Positions 1 to 11,248 are shown, counted from the stretch's first letter. The stretch is DNA of 64,000 nt from Apostichopus japonicus (GCF_037975245.1 NC_092564.1:28876984-28940983); one strand, 5' to 3'. Notes: generated from the sequence alone by a model not told the origin. Program-made: numbers and translations.

Positions 1-630
1 TATAGATTGCTTGTAGTAATATGGTTTGCTTGTAGTAATATAGTTTGCTTGTAGTAATAATTTGGTTTGCTTGTAGCAATGTAGTAATATTGTTTGCTTG
101 TAGCAATATAGTTTGCTTGTAGTAATATGGTTTGCTTGTAGTAATATTGTTTGCTTGTAGCAATGTAGTAATATTGTTTGCTTGTAGCAATGTAGTAATA
201 TGGTTTGCTTGTAGTAATATGGTTTGCTTGTAGTAATATTGTTTGCTTGAAGTAATATGGTTTGCTTGTAATATTGTTTGCTAGTAGTAATATAGTTTGC
301 TTGTAGTAATAATATGGTTTGCTTGTAGCAATGTAGTAATATTGTTTGCTTGTAGCAATGTAGTAATATGGTTTGCTTGTAGCAATGTAGTAATATAGTT
401 TGCTTGTAGTAATATGGTTTGCTTGTAGTAATATTGTTTGCTAGTAGTAATATAGTTTGCTTATAGTAATAATATGGTTTGCTTGTAGCAATGTAGTAAT
501 ATGGTTTGCTTGTAGCAATGTAGTAATATGGTTTGATTGTAGCAATGTAGTAATATGGTTTGCTTGTAGTAATATGGTTCGCTTGTAGTAATATGGTTTG
601 CTTGTAGCAATGTAGTAATATTGTTTGCTT
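1..630. repeat. 19-bp tandem minisatellite
   Basis: About 30 imperfect copies of a 19-bp unit (TTTGCTTGTAGTAATATGG), many carrying an extra CAATGTAGTAATAT insert, fill the left edge of the window. It lies in the MGAT1 intron upstream of the first visible exon. No coding content is seen. Confidence 0.9.
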
Positions 631-762
631 ATGCCTCTGCCTCTGTTTTTGGATTATTCCATTTTTCTGAATCATTACCAGCGACTCTGAAAGAGTTTGT
701 GACCTTTTCAGTTTGTCCAACGTATCTAGAAGTCAATTTAATAAACTGATGATTTTGGAAGC

Positions 763-1085
763 AAAATTCTTGATGGTTTGATAAGTGACATTGTGTGTAC
801 TCACATTCTTGATGGTTTGATAAGTGACATTGTGTGTACTCACATTCTTGATGGTTTGATAAGTGACAGTGTTTGTAATCACATTCTTGATGGTTTGATA
901 AGTGACAGCGTGTGTAATCATATTCTTGATGGTTTGATAAGTGACATTGTGTGTACTCACATTCTTGATGGTTTGATAAGTGACATTGTGTGTACTCACA
1001 TTCTTGATGGTTTGATAAATGACAGTGTTTGTACTCACATTCTTGATGGTTTGATAAGTGACAGCGTGTGTAATCATATTCTTGA
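763..1085. repeat. 39-bp tandem repeat
   Basis: About eight copies of a 39-bp unit containing GATGGTTTGATAAGTGACA. Because 39 is divisible by three, and no unit carries a stop in the relevant frames, the array stays open on both strands. This gives a 128-codon + ORF and a 167-codon - ORF that I regard as artefacts. It is intronic to MGAT1. Confidence 0.9.
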
Positions 1086-1534
1086 AAATAAAAGAAAAGT
1101 ATTTAACTATTCTGAGAAAGGAGGAACTTTTGTCAATGCTTATTTGTTTAGGACTGTTAGTTGAAGTAAGGAAAGAAAGTGAAAGATCTGAAAATAAAAT
1201 AAATATGTGATCTATTATATTATATATTTTTTTCAAAGATCAGGACTAATAAACATAGAGTACACCATGTATGTGGAATCAAATGGAAGCATTTATTATC
1301 TGTTAGTTAACCTTCAAGTGATGGAAAAATCTAGTTGGGTGACTTTATTAGTTGTAATTTTGATTAACTCATGTGAGGTTTAGTAAAGTAGTGAGAAGTA
1401 TGGGGACTAGACACAACATACAGCCTATGCCTTTTTAAATAACTTTCATTTCACCCGATAGAGTAAATTCCTTTGTTTCTAAAAGTTCTACACTGGCAGA
1501 TGGATTTTTAGTTGTTGGTATTTTGCTTTCGCAG

Positions 1535-1639
1535 TTTTTGGGATGACTGGATGCGTCATCCTGATCAGAGGAAGGACAGAGCTTGCATCAGACCTGAAAT
1601 ATCTCGGACAGATACATTCGGCAAAGAAGGAGTCAGCAA
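1535..1639 (+). CDS. MGAT1: MGAT1 coding exon (first in window)
   Basis: 105 nt between TTTCGCAG and GTGAGT. It enters with one base and leaves with two. It encodes [20 protein letters not shown] and then [14 protein letters not shown], the catalytic-domain core of GnT I. Confidence 0.95.
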
Positions 1640-2519
1640 GTGAGTCAAGTAGTTTATGTTTGTGAAATTTCTGAAGATATCTTCTGTGGACAGTACCCTC
1701 AATGAAGCCTGGTAAACATGATAACTTAAAATGTAAATCTTGTTGACTTCACACATAGTAGTCAGATTCACAGCAGTGAGTATAAGAATCATTCTGTTTT
1801 ACTGGATGGTCAGAGGTCATTTGAAGTCAAACCTAAAGTGAATCATGAATGAAGCTGGTGGTTGCTATGTAGATCTGCAGTAGTGCAGGAACCTTGCTGA
1901 TCAATTGAAGTGAATAATGGTCAATTCTTCAACATATTGTGTGGAGTGTTACTGTTGAATTTTCTTATGTAGAATGTGGCAAGGATCCAATAAGCCAATT
2001 GCCTTTCTGTCTGTTGTATGCCTAGTGATATCTGTGATATCATATTTGTGATATCATATTTGTGATATCATATTTGTGATATCATATTTATTTCAGTGAT
2101 GTGATATATCTGTTTTCATTTTATTTTTGCCTTTGTTTCCATTTGCAGGGGACAGTACTTTGACCAACATCTAAAGTACATCAGTTTAAATAAGGAATTT
2201 ATAGATTTTACAAAGAAAGATTTATCATATTTAAAAAAGGTAAGAATCCATTCCAACTATGTTCAGCTCCTGCCAGTAAGGCTAGTGAGCTGGTATCTGT
2301 TGTGATGGTTTGTGTGCAGTTGTATGTATTCTGACTGAGGACTTGAACAAAGGAAGTTTTCAAACGTTATTTCAAAAGAATCACCACATCCTCAGAACTA
2401 TTTTATTGTCAAGGGGGTATTGTTCAGGTTGGGGTATTTGATTTGAACAGTGGCAGAACAAAGTGGTCCTTAGTCTGAATGTAAAACACACATTTATAGT
2501 ACATTTTGTTTGGTTAAAT

Positions 2520-2617
<98 letters not shown>

Positions 2618-2628
2618 ATATATATATG

Positions 2629-2698
<70 letters not shown>

Positions 2699-5600
2699 TA
2701 TATGCCAATAGTTAAAGATCAACAGACCAGAAAAATTCCACTTCACAACAGGGTGTCGTCATTTGTTGGGACTCATAAGGAGAAGGTAGTAACAAACCCT
2801 AGACCTTTGTGACACAAGTCCGTACCACTAAGCCACAGTGATTCTACTGACCAGTGTGAATCACAGAAATTAATACTAAGAAGCCATATCGCACCTGCTG
2901 AGACCAATACGCTTCGCACCTATTTGAAGGTTGCTCACGCCCTCATGGTATACCCAAATCAATGGCTCACACAAAAGGTGCCTACATTAGAGCAACAAGG
3001 TTTCGACGAAATCCTGATCTTATTGTCAAAAAACCTTTCATATATTGAAACACTTAGTGCACTACTGTAGATTAGCTCAAATTTTGTGAGAAAAAAATAT
3101 ACTAGTCAAAATGAATTACAACTCATTATTAAGCCGCTGCTTACACAGTTCTTACTTTTTATGAAAAAATCCTAGCATGTTCGCAAATGTATATTAGACC
3201 CTTAACTAGGTAAGGGGCTAATGCACAATGGTCCTAACAAACAAAGCCCAGCTGTCTATATTGTTCACCATTCTAATTTTGATTAGACCTCATTGTTGGA
3301 GAGATGGCTTTACGGAAATGTTTCAGGCCCTAGGGAGCAGGTACTCCAAGGTGAAGGGGCACCTACAATTTATGGAGGCGCTCGACTTATTAAAGGAGGG
3401 CCACTGTACTCATGTGCTGTATTTGTGGAGTTTTTGTTCACATGTTGGTTTAGACGAATTAGGGGGTGTGGTGAGAGAACACTAGTCTGAAGGTGAAGGG
3501 GGTATACCCCCTGGGCCCAGCCTGGCTACCGGACTATTCAAATGGAGCCATAGAGCCACCTTAGACAAATGCCCAGTGATTGAAAAATTAGGGGGTGGGG
3601 TGGGAGAAAACTAGTCTGAAGGTCGATGGGGTATAACCCCTGGGCCCAGCCTGGCTACCGGACTGCTGGAGAGGGGTTCATATTCAAATGGAGCCATAAA
3701 GCCATCTTACACAATAGCTCAGTGTATGATAGACTGATACACATTGCTAAGTAATGTTGAGTTAAAACATTTTCTTGAAATCTGAATCGCAGTGAATGAT
3801 CTTCAAAAAGTTGCTGCAATTTTTAACTAAAAGACACCTGACAGTAATGAAATCAGGCGCGGCGGAACGTAAAAAATATTGGGGGGGGCTAATGTGTGGA
3901 GACTAAGCGGAGCGCCACCATCGGTTGGTGCAGAGCGTACAAGATAATTTTGGGTTTTATCAAACCCCCAGTCGGCCGGAAACGGCACGTCCCAAGTGTT
4001 TTATGCTGCGAATACCTAGCCCTTAAATATGGGTCCCAAGCCTGCAATTTCTCAGATTGCACGTAAAAGTCTGTAAAAACATTGTAATTTGTATATTCGA
4101 TGGTGTTTTAAGAGAGTAGCTATTACTCGTAGTGTACTCGCAAAGACGTTTTTGAGTGTAGTAAGGGCAGTGGCGGAGCTAGGGGTATTGTTCAGGGGGG
4201 GTGGGCAAGAATGGTCTGTAGGGGCGCTTTCGACAGTATCTAAGCGGAGCGCCACCACAGGTTGGCGCGGAGCGTACAGAAAATTTCTGAGTAAAGATAC
4301 TCCCTAGATTGCAGGAAATGACCCTTGCTAATTTGCAGATAAACAGAGAATAAATAGGTGTCTTCGCCATTTTGTCGGAAAATTACACCAACAGAATATG
4401 ACAAATGTCAATAGGTATATGAGAGCGCAATAAAATAGTCAATAATCGCGAATAAGTAAAAAGTATTGAAAAGCTGAAAAGGGCGCCAGCAGTCCATTTG
4501 AGTCCGTCAGGGGGGGGGGGCATCCGCCCCTGACTGTATATATGAACGCTCCGCCACTAAGTAAGGGGATGTTGGAGAACTGGCTCAAATAAGGCAAGTC
4601 ATTGGCCTAAGACGAAGTTGTGTTACGCTTACTGGTACTCACACTCACTGCTTCCACTTTTCACGGGGCGCGAAGACGCGGTTGGGGTGACAATGTGGTC
4701 TATAGCCAGGGGACGGGCCGAGGGTCCCCCAGCAATTACTAAAATTATAACACCTATATAGTATACGTGTGCATCGGACAGATCGACAAGTATGCATTGA
4801 AAAATGGGCAGATGCACGTTTCGGAGCCTTGGTAAATATTGGGGGGGCTTATCATGCATTTGCCCCCTCAACTTTTTCATTGGGGGGGCTGAGCCCCCCA
4901 AGCCCCCCCGGTTCCGCCGCCACTGAATGAAATGACCAAGATGCTATTATTGCTGTGTATAAGTTGATGATCAGGTGCTTGGAAAATAGGTCAACACGCA
5001 AAACAATTTTGGATAGAACTTCTTAAATTTCTTTGTACTTTTTGACTATTTCCAATGGACGTATCAGATTGTCCAAGCAGATACAGGTATATACATACTT
5101 GCAAAATAAAAGATGGAAAAAGAAATAGGTCTACATAACCTCTCTATAAATATCAAACTCTCATCCCCTCCCCACCCCCCAACCCCCTGTAAAGTGGTAA
5201 CAGGCTCTTTTTTAATATGTCGCTTTACAATGATTGGCACGCTATTTCTAATTTTTTACAATGTGCATGCCTTATTTGAAGAATATTAAAGTAACAAAGC
5301 TCCCTCATAGATGTACAGTAGGCTTACAAACATGTATTGCAGCATTTATTAGTCTGTCATGGTACATTGTTGTCTACTTAATAATTAGTCTCTTCTTCTG
5401 TAATATTATATTGTTTTCATTTTGTAAATTAATCTCCAAGTTCTCTCAGATGTCTTCGGTAATGCACAGCTACTCACATGTGCATTCTTTAAGTTGTCAT
5501 GAGTTATAATTTATTACTTCATAACCCACTATCTTTCGTTTATCTGTTAAGTCTTTCTTTGAAGAAATCTTGATATGGGCAGAGATTTGAGAACGTTTCA

Positions 5601-7442
5601 TTTTCTTTTTGCAGAGTAATTACGACAAGTCATTTTTGGCAGAGGTATACTCCATTCCTGAGATAACATTATCAAAACTAAAGGAAGGCAGTGCAGAAGG
5701 GTTGAGCAATGTGAGACTGACATATACATCGCCACAAACTTTTAAAACATATGCAAATGCTCTCAAAGTAATGAATGATTTCAAGGTGAGTCAACCTCTT
5801 ATTTCATGTTGAGATAATGATTCAGTATTCATGGTAATGATAATGATAAATCAATGATAATGATCCATGGTAATGATAATGATAAATCAATGATAATGAT
5901 TCATGATTCATGGTAATGATAATGATAAATCAATGATAATGATTCATGATTCATGGTAATGATAATGATAAATCAATGATAATGATTCATGATTCATGGT
6001 AATGATAATGATAAATCAATGATAATGATTCCTGGTAATGATAATGATAAATCAATGATAATGATTCAAATTAATGATTCAATGATAATGATTCAACTTT
6101 TAGTTATGTGCATACATACATTTCTGTTTGTCATCTTCCAAGTAGTGAAACCCTACAGTGTTCAGTGCATCAGTTGTAAAACCCTGAAAAATCAAATTTC
6201 TAACCGATTATGTCTAGCATTATTTGCTCCTTGCATACTGATAATTTTAGTTTACAGGATTTCATCTTATGAACATGATGTGGATCGTTCAGTTTCCTAC
6301 CGGTAAATGTAGTGTGACATTATAATGGTCCATACAAAACTGAAATGTAATTTTCATTGTGAACTGCAGTAACCTTGGTGTGTTGACATTCATTGTTCAG
6401 GCATTTTGTCATTTCATGTTAGATACACACAAATAGAATGTGTTCCTTCTTCAAATGTTGAAAGGTGTTCACTGCACAGCATGCTCTCACTGCATGATTT
6501 ACTGCCCTCTTTACTTATCACAGTATTTAGATAACCTGCAACAATTCCCCCACCTATGAAATCAATTAGTTACATTCAACAACAGACTAACAGACTGAAG
6601 TTAATGTGAGTACCCTATGAACTTTGTTTGAGGATGCTAATGTTGGTTTTTATAGCTGTTCCTATCCTTCCTCAATACATTTTTTCCTCCCTGGAGTTGT
6701 CTTTGTCCTCATAAGATGTCAACAGTTTCCTGTACCACTATTTACCATTCAAATTTATATTCTCTGATCAGTAGAGAACATAGGAACAAAACATTAGCAC
6801 TCTCAATAATGTCATAGGGTAATCATTTTTAACATCTGTCTGCCATTGAGTGTAACTAATTTATGTCATAGGTGGAGGAATTGTGACAGGTCATCAACAT
6901 GACCTTGTTACTTTTCTCTGTGACATTAGTAAAATTGCTCCCTCCTGTTGATGTTCGGCAAGTTCCTTAAAAGGTGCTAGTGACCACTGGGAGGGCTATC
7001 GGTCTGTTTTATCTGGTTGCTGAATATTGACCAATTTGACCAGGTCAAATGTTTGAATAGCAGTTATTTGGAATGAGGCCGCCTAGGATCATTTTAGTCA
7101 AAGCAGAGCTGAACCCATAACCTTTACAATCATGATTTTCCAATTTTTATCTGAAAAACCAGCCAAATCTGTCTTTGTGTATATACAATGACAAATCTAT
7201 CTGTCACTACTTCACTGTGAAGGAAAGGCTAGTGCTTTGGGTGGTTCCAAATTAATACAAATTTATGTTTAAGTGCCTGCTACTTTTCTTTTCTACATTA
7301 ATTGTGTTTTGCTTGTTTTCCTCTTTAGTCTGGAGTACCAAGGACAGCATATTTAGGCATTGTTACCTTTTTTCATGAAAACCGCCGAGTTTATATCTCA
7401 CCACCAAAGAATTGGAATGGCTATGATGTTTCGTGGAACTGA
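1535..7442 (+). CDS. MGAT1: MGAT1 3' part: GlcNAc-transferase I (four exons, 5' end outside window)
   Basis: Encodes the C-terminal ~160 residues of alpha-1,3-mannosyl-glycoprotein 2-beta-N-acetylglucosaminyltransferase. This is the Golgi type II membrane enzyme that adds GlcNAc from UDP-GlcNAc to Man5GlcNAc2 and so commits N-glycans to the hybrid/complex route. Coding exons are 1535-1639, 2149-2239, 5615-5785 and 7329-7442. All have AG/GT borders and compatible phases, ending at TGA 7440-7442. Recognised from remembered vertebrate MGAT1: [44 protein letters not shown] and the C-terminal GYDVSWN, which match the human tail nearly residue for residue. The first exon covers the region that holds the proposed catalytic Asp and the nucleotide-ordered loop in rabbit GnT I (recalled). 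The transmembrane anchor, EDD motif and start codon lie upstream. No break is seen. Candidate polyadenylation signals are ATTAAA at about 7667 and AATAAA at about 8302. Confidence 0.95.
2031..2092. repeat. 15-bp tandem repeat
   Basis: Four copies of TGTGATATCATATTT immediately upstream of an MGAT1 exon. Each unit contains the palindrome GATATC. Confidence 0.8.
2149..2239 (+). CDS. MGAT1: MGAT1 coding exon
   Basis: 91 nt, acceptor ATTTGCAG, donor GTAAGA. The split Lys codon (AA+G) is completed from the preceding exon. It encodes [17 protein letters not shown] and onward to DLSYLKK, matching the GQFFDQHLKFIKLNQQF segment of human MGAT1. Ends in phase 0. Confidence 0.95.
2515..2700. repeat. (TA)n microsatellite
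   Basis: About 185 bp of near-pure TA dinucleotide with two short GTATG interruptions. The IYIYIY open frames on both strands are microsatellite artefacts. Confidence 0.95.
2785..2850 (-). repeat. Degenerate tRNA-like (SINE) segment
   Basis: The - strand reads CACTGTGGCTTAGTGGTACG, which resembles a tRNA A box (TGGCTTAGTGG). A weak B-box-like stretch follows about 35 nt later. No intact cloverleaf is seen, so this is probably a decayed tRNA-derived SINE. Confidence 0.3.
2851..3845. other. MGAT1 intron without recognised gene
   Basis: No exon recognised. It contains two imperfect copies (about 3460-3540 and 3585-3690) of a segment with CCTGGGCCCAGCCTGGCTAC, suggesting a duplicated repeat fragment just left of the nested MITEs. 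Confidence 0.5.
3854..4925. mobile_element. hAT-like MITE 'A' (host of a nested element)
   Basis: 1072 bp with terminal inverted repeats CAGGCGCGGCGGAAC (left) and CAGTGGCGGCGGAAC (right, read inward). It is flanked by a perfect 8-bp target duplication, AATGAAAT (3846-3853 and 4926-4933). An 8-bp duplication and CAG-G ends fit the hAT superfamily. There is no transposase frame. Element B is inserted inside it. The core around 3904-3944 is shared with elements B, C and F. Confidence 0.85.
4168..4559. mobile_element. hAT-like MITE 'B' nested in A
   Basis: 392 bp with ends CAGTGGCGGAGC and TAGTGGCGGAGC (read inward). A perfect 8-bp target duplication AGTAAGGG lies at 4160-4167 and 4560-4567. 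It carries the shared core TAAGCGGAGCGCCACC at about 4241. It must be younger than element A. Confidence 0.85.
4930..5614. other. MGAT1 intron, no feature recognised
   Basis: AT-rich intronic sequence with a short C-rich run near 5160-5190. Nothing else can be supported. Confidence 0.5.
5615..5785 (+). CDS. MGAT1: MGAT1 coding exon
   Basis: 171 nt, phase 0 at both ends, acceptor TTTTTGCAG, donor GTGAGT. It encodes 57 residues from [15 protein letters not shown] to ALKVMNDFK, corresponding to the human segment AYDRDFLARVYGAP to ALGVMDDLK. Confidence 0.95.
5822..6095. repeat. Tandem repeat of about 36-45 bp
   Basis: Roughly six copies built on TGGTAATGATAATGATAAAT followed by CAATGATAATGATTCATGAT variants. 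The array begins less than 40 bp after the donor of MGAT1 exon 5615-5785. It stays open in one + frame only because the units lack stops there. Confidence 0.85.
6100..7328. other. MGAT1 intron, no feature recognised
   Basis: Single-copy-looking AT-rich sequence ending in the acceptor of the terminal MGAT1 exon. No exon or repeat recognised. Confidence 0.5.
7329..7442 (+). CDS. MGAT1: MGAT1 terminal coding exon
   Basis: Acceptor CCTCTTTAG, then 37 codons and TGA. It encodes [14 protein letters not shown] to [13 protein letters not shown]. The WEGYDPSWN-type ending is diagnostic of GnT I. Confidence 0.95.
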   Translation, partial: SGVPRTAYLGIVTFFHENRRVYISPPKNWNGYDVSWN

Positions 7443-7991
7443 TGAGAGTATCGTGCCTGATGATGACAGGAGTTGTGTGAGACAAAGGAACCTTGGTATA
7501 GTCTTTTAGTAAAGTTTTTCCTTGGTAAACACAAACAGTAATGTTATTTGTAGGGTATTGTCCCTAACAAACTAGAAATGTTAATATTATCAAGGATTTG
7601 TTGACTGATCTCTGCATAGTACACACATGCAATGTGAATACTTGAAACATTTTGTAAAATTGCTATATTAAACTTAGCTAGTGCAATCTTAACCTCAAAT
7701 AATCTTGAAGTAATTGATGATTCTGTGAGGGATTTCAGTCATAAAAATATTATATTAAGTGACGACTTGGTATAACTTTTTTAGACACATCAGTACATGT
7801 TCTATAATATGTGCATGCACTTGTCATGGAGTTAGGAGGAAATATACAGGTAATGAATACTCTTTTATTTTAACTTAAACAGTTACTGTGGCAACATGCC
7901 TAACTGTTTAGTAATCTCAGTGGTAAATACCTATGCTAACAAGCCAAAATATAGCTTTCCACAATCTACACATATAAAAGTAGTTGATTGT

Positions 7992-8140
7992 CATTCTTGG
8001 TGGAGACCCCTTCATTCTTGGTGGAGACCCCTTCATTCTTGGTGGAGACCCCTTCATTCTTGGTGGAGACCCCTTCATTCTTGGTGGAGACCCCTTCATT
8101 CTTGGTGGAGACCCCTTCATTCTTGGTGGAGACCCCTTCC
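7992..8140. repeat. 21-bp tandem repeat in MGAT1 3' flank
   Basis: Seven nearly identical copies of a 21-bp unit (CATTCTTGGTGGAGACCCC plus TT). It starts about 550 bp after the MGAT1 stop and before a candidate AATAAA at about 8302, so it may be transcribed in the 3' UTR. Its length keeps frames open on both strands (seven-residue periodic peptides), which I treat as artefactual. Confidence 0.85.
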
Positions 8141-8344
8141 AGGAGATAATAAACAATGTTGTTCTTCTCTACCACCTAATAAGAATGAAAACACAAGCCA
8201 TCACTTGCTGCCAAGGAAAGTTGCTCTTTCTTGATCAAAAACATGAAGCAATAGTTGAGACTAAAAATACTGCTTCTTTCACTTAGATATTTTGATATGG
8301 AAATAAAATAAAACTGTTAGCAAACTGCTTATCCACTGGAGAGC

Positions 8345-8935
8345 CTGTGTAAGAGAATGTGTAAAAGTAAGTTGGCCTGGAGTTTCGATCCTTGCAGGAT
8401 CATCTTCAGAGGCTAAATAACAAGTAACAGTAACAGAAGGGACAAAACACACACAGAATACAGACAGGTTAATGAGCATGGTGAACACGAAGAGATAGAT
8501 GTAAGGGGACTATTAGACAAGGGATGGTGAGAAGAAAGAAAGAAACCAACGGGGGAAGAGGAGAGGTAGGAGATAAACAGTGGAGGGACAAAGAGAGGAT
8601 AAAGGGAAGGGGGTAGGGAATACATTGGAGAAGGACAAAGACAGAAAGGTGTGGAGAATAAAAGGGTGGAAGAGAGCTATGAGAAGAGGAGTGATGGGGG
8701 GGGGGGGACAAGGGGAGATGGAGGTGGGAGGACGGACAAAAGAAAAGTTAGTCATGTCCTTCCTGAATGTTGAGCCCATGAGGTTGAATGGTGCAAAGGC
8801 GTTGCATCCACAGCCTCTCTCTGCTGATTCATACTAGGTCAGGGCGGCAACCTAAGGATTCAATCCCCTGTAGGGACATGTCGTTAATGGAATGGTTGTG
8901 AAGGTTAAAGTGTTCTCCGACTGGGGTCTATATAG
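8345..8935 (-). mobile_element. Penelope-like element tail, copy 1
   Basis: On the - strand about 8935-8760 decodes GEHFNLHNHSINDMSLQGIE followed by RERLWMQRL and HGLNIQEG. This pattern matches the C-terminal GIY-YIG endonuclease end of Penelope-like retroelements. One in-frame TAG interrupts it. Beyond it lies a CT-rich tail and a terminal segment (CCTGCAAGGATCGAAACTCC, then AGGCCAACTTACTTTT) also found at the end of copy 2. It is a 5'-truncated remnant. Confidence 0.6.
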
Positions 8936-9311
8936 ATATACATATTCTCTCTATGTAATTATGTGGAAATGTCAGAGAAGACACTTGATCTTTTACTACA
9001 AAATGATGTCAATTATATTGCTGTTGATCATTTTATGTTGTAATTTTGAAGTTTGGATATCATCGTTACCATAGATACCATAGTACCTATGATACCATAG
9101 TTTTGCTGCAGAAATATTTCCTCTCAGCACAAATGACTCACAATTCACCAGGAAGCCTCCAAAACATGCCACCTTAGGTAGTTCAACATGTTATATTCAT
9201 GACAGTTGTAATCCACTTGTGCCCTGTTTTCAAATAATGTTTATTTTTCATATTAGAGCAGTTTGCAAGTCAGCAGTGTTGAGTTGTCTATTTGGACAGT
9301 GGTGTGCAGAG
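8936..9311. other. No gene recognised
   Basis: AT-rich sequence with a short palindromic stretch of ACCATAGATACCATAG type near 9066-9105. Nothing else is supported. Confidence 0.5.
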
Positions 9312-9512
9312 TTAAAGGAATAATGAATGCAGGGATCAAAGACAATTTATATTATTCAGTCACCTCCAAACTATCTAATAATTGATTTTTAAGTTAACCG
9401 CTTTCTGTTGGACTGAATTCGCTCGCTTTGAAAATTGAATAGAATATTAGAGAATTTTGAGGTGAGTGAATAATATAAATTGTCTTTGATCCCTGCCTTT
9501 GTTATACCTTAA
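9312..9512. mobile_element. TTAA-flanked MITE (piggyBac-like)
   Basis: About 200 bp. The ends carry nearly identical ~50-bp inverted repeats (GCAGGGATCAAAGACAATTT followed by ATATTATTCA, then a CACCTC block), so the element can fold on itself almost completely. TTAA lies at both outer edges (9312-9315, 9509-9512), the target duplication typical of piggyBac. No coding capacity. Confidence 0.7.
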
Positions 9513-10150
9513 ACAGACATACTGCTACATCCATTATGAGTCAGTTCATGTTAATTTAATCCAGTGAAAAGAAATGGCAATCATTATTTTAATAACATAT
9601 ATGGTTAAATTACCATAATACAAATTTACATTTCACAAGGCTACCCAAAAATTGGAAATTGAAATGCAATATGCTGCAAAAGGTAGCAATGGGGTTATAT
9701 TATTAGTAAACCTCAGTATTAATTTTATATCTTTTATTTCCATGAACTGTGTTGAAAGAAACACTGCTGTAAAGACAGGAGTGTTGCTGACTGAAGGAAG
9801 TCAAAGATAAATTTCATTAATCGGCCTGAGTTATACATGAGCAATTGCTGTTTAATAGTCCAGGAGCCCATGGCTTTCCTTGACAAGCAACAAAGAATGT
9901 AAATGTATGTGATAATAATGAGACTATCTGTTCCTAACACACTCTTTTCATTAATGTTGTAACAAAAAGCAATAAACAGCATCCAAATCAATTTAAATGT
10001 CAATTTCCCTTTTTGATTCCATGTAGAAGGCAAGACAGTATCTATCTGATAGTGATGGCATCTGTTTTGAACATCTGTATGTGTGTGTGTGTGTATGTGT
10101 GTATGTATGTGACACTCTCGGTTTGCAACATATGTAACTCAAAAAGTATA
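9513..10150. other. No gene recognised
   Basis: AT-rich sequence. A short GT microsatellite lies at about 10078-10112. No exon recognised. Confidence 0.5.
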
Positions 10151-10960
10151 TGATGGGTTAATTTTATGCTATTTTTATTCATCTTAGTGACTACAAGGGT
10201 CCTTTTGTTTTCATAGAGGTAAAAGAAGTCCAAAAACCTTGTAAACATTTTAACTCCAAAAGTAGAAGCTGGATGCACCTTATTGAGTACTAGAAGCCAT
10301 AGGCGTAGGAGGCGGGGGGGCGGGGGGGGGTGGGGCTACAGCCCCAACCAAATATTTTTGTGAAAATTCTGGCAATATGCTGAGAATTTTTCAGGCACCT
10401 ACTGAAAAAGAAAAAACTTGCAATGTGTTTTTCAATGGTTAAACTTATATTATTATTATCAATTTTATTGAAACAACTTCCCCAAAAATGATAACCCAAT
10501 ATGGAAGGGTAATAACATGGCAAATAATTGTATGTAATTGGCATGCGATGTAATAAACGATGAATGCCTATATGATATGCACATTAAGATGTTGATCGAA
10601 AAATGTTGGTTATATTTTTCGGGCAATTTGTTACAGCACCCCCAAATCAAATTGGGCTCATACGCCTATGCAAGAAGCCTATCGTTTTCTGCAGTTTAAG
10701 GTCATTTAATGTCATGAGATATCAAAGTCTGAAAACTTTATAAACTGTCTTAAAAAGGAAAGCTTGAATTTAGTTCATACTTAGTATGTTCATGCACCTT
10801 ATTGAGTACAAGAACCCTATTGTTTTCTGCAGAGTTTAAAGGTCATTTGATGTCAACAGATATCAAAGTCTGAAAACTTGATGAACTCTCTAACTTAAGT
10901 GCAAAGTGTGAATTTAGTTCATACTTTTTATGTGGATGAAACCTATTGAAAGTCACGGAT
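10150..10960 (+). repeat. AGGTCA-type dispersed repeat (interrupted by MITE G)
   Basis: At least two and a half tandem, diverged units of about 134 bp. Landmarks are CACCTTATTGAGTAC, TTTTCTGCAG, AAGGTCATTT, ATCAAAGTCTGAAAAC and GAATTTAGTTCATAC. Related units occur at 24.6-25.6, 27.4-27.9, 30.3-30.6, 35.6-36.8, 41.4-41.95, 58.7-59.2 and 63.5-63.96 kb, all in this orientation. Confidence 0.7.
10298..10670. mobile_element. hAT-like MITE 'G'
   Basis: 373 bp with inverted ends CATAGGCGTAGGAG and CATAGGCGTATGAG and a G-rich/C-rich subterminal pair. The flanking duplication is 7 of 8 identical (CTAGAAGC against CAAGAAGC). It sits inside a dispersed repeat unit whose uninterrupted neighbour at about 10800 shows the empty-site sequence. 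Confidence 0.75.
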
Positions 10961-11248
10961 ATATATTTCAGAAATAAAGTTCATCACTCGTAATAACTGA
11001 AAGCCTGGGACACCCAGCTGTAAGTCTTATGTGCCAAAATATCTTGAGGTGGAACAATATGACAGATCTAACACCTTCCTCCAATGTCTTTTAACTTTAA
11101 GTACCATTTATTTGACAAATGGCTTTTCTATATGTCACTGCCTGTCACAGGACGTGACCTTTGATCTTTTAAGAGGTCGTACTGACATCAACTTTCACAA
11201 GTACAATATTACCTTTGTAATGGCCAAGCATTGATTAGGAACCTGGGG

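Noticed and set aside
2149-7442. tRNA-splicing endonuclease subunit 15 as identity of the first gene
   Set aside because: Considered from the pattern of the 5615 and 7329 exons, but the exon at 1535 and the GYDVSWN ending identify MGAT1 clearly.
7966-8286. Overlapping repeat ORFs on both strands with seven-residue periodicity
   Set aside because: Consequence of a 21-bp stop-free repeat; no start context, splice sites or homology.
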